The position numbers and the translations under genes were made by a program. From Candidatus Cloacimonadota bacterium (GTDB lineage: Bacteria > Cloacimonadota > Cloacimonadia > Cloacimonadales > TCS61), in contig JACNIV010000047.1 of NCBI GenBank assembly GCA_014382915.1, positions 1 through 6,756 on the forward strand: 6,756 nt of DNA, given 5' to 3'. Of the stretch, positions 6,273 to 6,756 are shown piece by piece. Each line of letters starts with the position of its first letter. Position 1 is the first letter of the stretch. The notes below the pieces were generated by a model. That model was given only the letters and a program-made list of their open reading frames with translations, was not told where the DNA came from and ran no database searches.

Positions 6273-6314
6273 TCAGACTTGCTCCGCAGCGAAGCGTGGA
6301 GCGAGGATGACAGA
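6273..6314. repeat. 42-bp hairpin-forming intergenic repeat, copy 2
   Basis: This is a direct copy of the element at 6202-6243, differing by one base (GAGGATGA in place of GAAGATGA). The 29 bases between copies show no similarity to the repeat. It ends 10 bases beyond the stop codon of the small gene at 6325, so its hairpin could act at the 3' end of that transcript. Confidence 0.8.
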
Positions 6315-6324
6315 TTACTTAATT

Positions 6325-6444
6325 TTATTCATAATCAATTAATAAATCAGTAAATGCTTTCTCATCAACATATTTTTGGTATTCTTCAATCTTTTCTGCG
6401 ATTTTATTATGGTGTTTAACTTGGTCACATACATACTCTTTCAT
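6325..6444 (-). CDS. Unrecognised 39-residue protein gene
   Basis: I do not recognise this small protein. It begins MKEYVCDQVKHHNKIAEKIE and ends in a Tyr-Glu. It is charged, without a membrane segment or signal peptide, and residues about 6-30 could form one amphipathic helix. One Cys (6) and an adjacent His pair (11-12) are present but do not make a known motif. Support for a real gene is contextual: AAAGGAGGTGA, a near-ideal Shine-Dalgarno, lies about 10 bases before the ATG, and a good sigma70-type promoter lies about 28 bases upstream of the ATG on the same strand. It is AT-rich like the metabolic block, unlike the DNA just upstream of it. A truncated remnant of a longer gene, or a leader peptide, are alternatives. 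Confidence 0.5.
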   Translation of the reverse strand: MKEYVCDQVKHHNKIAEKIEEYQKYVDEKAFTDLLIDYE

Positions 6445-6632
6445 CTTTTCATCACCTCCTTTCGTGCCAGCATTATACCACCGCAGGAGAGGTTGGCAAG
6501 AAGAGGTAGAACATAGGGATGTTTATCCAGCCATGCGTGCGATTGGGCAATACCATTTCGAACGTACGTTAAGGTGTGAGGTTTGCATTCCCAAGCTCTT
6601 TCCCATTGACAAAACAGGCGTACAGGATTAAT
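6441..6632 (-). other. Open frame of 63 codons without a start, possible gene remnant
   Basis: The minus strand is open from just after a TAA (6635-6633) to a TGA at 6443-6441 that overlaps the small gene's start as ATGA. The translation contains WERAWECKPHTLTYVRNG and HAWLDKHPYVLPLLANL and looks protein-like, yet has no ATG, GTG or TTG before residue 54. It could be the tail of a degraded gene. An open frame of similar length lies opposite it on the plus strand, so chance in this 49% GC patch is a serious alternative. Confidence 0.2.
6472..6499 (-). promoter_or_regulatory. Sigma70-type promoter for the 39-residue gene
   Basis: On the minus strand TTGCCA (6499-6494) and a perfect TATAAT (6477-6472) are 16 bases apart, and TGG directly before TATAAT gives an extended -10. 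Transcription would start near 6465, leaving a leader of about 20 bases that carries the Shine-Dalgarno. This is the best promoter match in the window. Confidence 0.65.
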
Positions 6633-6634
6633 TT
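6606..6634 (+). promoter_or_regulatory. Possible catalase promoter
   Basis: TTGACA (6606-6611) is followed after 17 bases by TAATTT (6629-6634), a weak -10 match, within an AT-rich run extending to 6640. The position, about 40 bases before the catalase Shine-Dalgarno, is suitable. No clear PerR, OxyR or Fur site is visible. Confidence 0.4.
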
Positions 6635-6677
6635 ATATATCCCAACCAAAGAATCCTATCAATCAAGGAGGTTGAAA

Positions 6678-6756
6678 ATGTCGGAAGAGAAGAAAGCCTA
6701 CACTACTGGATTTGGCGCCCCGGTTGAGAACGATCAGAATAGTATAACCGCTGGTG
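6678..6756 (+). CDS. katA: Catalase, N-terminal fragment (continues past window)
   Basis: Only the first 26 residues are present. They contain TTGFGAPVENDQNSITAG (9-26), matching the conserved start of monofunctional haem catalases, which typically read T-x-x-GAPV-x-x-NQNS-x-TAG and split hydrogen peroxide into water and oxygen in the cytoplasm. AAGGAGG (6665-6671) is 6 bases before the ATG, an ideal ribosome binding site. There is no signal peptide. The gene points away from the metabolic block, and its DNA is about 49% GC against roughly a third in the dehydrogenase genes, which suggests a different origin. In an otherwise anaerobic-looking gene set it implies some exposure to oxygen. The haem-binding and catalytic residues lie outside the window. 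Confidence 0.88.
   Translation, partial: MSEEKKAYTTGFGAPVENDQNSITAG

Noticed and set aside
6202..6314. CRISPR array.
   Set aside because: There are only two copies, of 42 bp, with an internal hairpin and no cas genes. The pattern fits a dispersed hairpin repeat better.
6464..6631. Plus-strand frame of 55 codons (GTG start) ending just before the AT-rich run upstream of catalase.
   Set aside because: It has no ribosome binding site and overlaps a well-formed minus-strand promoter. It mirrors the startless minus-strand frame, so at most one is meaningful.
6606..6660. PerR or Fur box in the AT-rich run before catalase.
   Set aside because: The run around 6627-6640 lacks the symmetric TTATAAT-type arms expected for such a site.

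Overview
The window is AT-rich and reads like a piece of an anaerobic, fermentative bacterium. Two phosphate butyryltransferase-type genes and three acyl-CoA dehydrogenase genes lie in one direction, which suggests growth on short or branched acyl-CoAs (fatty acids or amino acids). The lineage cannot be fixed from sequence alone. A Cloacimonadota- or other FCB-like bacterium is my guess, at low confidence, from the low GC, the gene content and the style of intergenic repeat.

Layout: transcription of the main block runs on the minus strand, from high to low coordinates. The order is Ptb-like 1 (6077-5157), a small cupin (5098-4730), Ptb-like 2 (4730-3825, start overlapping the cupin stop in TAATG), a ribbon-helix-helix DNA-binding protein (3700-3410), then acyl-CoA dehydrogenases C (3353-2241), B (2244-1108, ATGA overlap with C) and A (1081 to the window edge, C-terminus missing). 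The same 10-base box, CTTGACATTA on the minus strand, lies upstream of both Ptb-like 1 and the RHH gene. The block may therefore be two transcription units, ptb1-cupin-ptb2 and rhh-acdC-acdB-acdA.

The most interesting observation is that dehydrogenases C and B carry complementary losses. B keeps the residues that hold the flavin from its own subunit and the catalytic Glu loop, but has lost the elements that normally reach across to the neighbour's FAD (Arg-x-x-Phe-Gly and Gln-x-x-Gly-Gly). C keeps those cross-subunit elements but has lost the TEPNAGSD flavin loop, the Phe-Ile-Thr stretch, the CoA-contacting Arg and the Gly-Thr...Gln part of the catalytic loop. With their 4-base overlap this predicts an obligate B/C heteromer with half the usual number of active sites, as known for mycobacterial FadE pairs in steroid side-chain degradation. 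Dehydrogenase A has every motif that lies inside the window and looks like an ordinary homomeric enzyme.

Beyond 6078 the single-direction block ends. A non-coding stretch holds a short inverted repeat and two 42-bp near-identical hairpin-forming repeats (6202-6243, 6273-6314). Next comes an unrecognised 39-codon gene on the minus strand (6444-6325) with a strong sigma70-type promoter and a strong Shine-Dalgarno. The plus-strand start of a catalase gene (6678 to the edge) closes the window. From about 6480 to the end the DNA is visibly richer in GC (about 49% by hand count over 6481-6600) than the metabolic block, which hints at a different origin for the catalase side.
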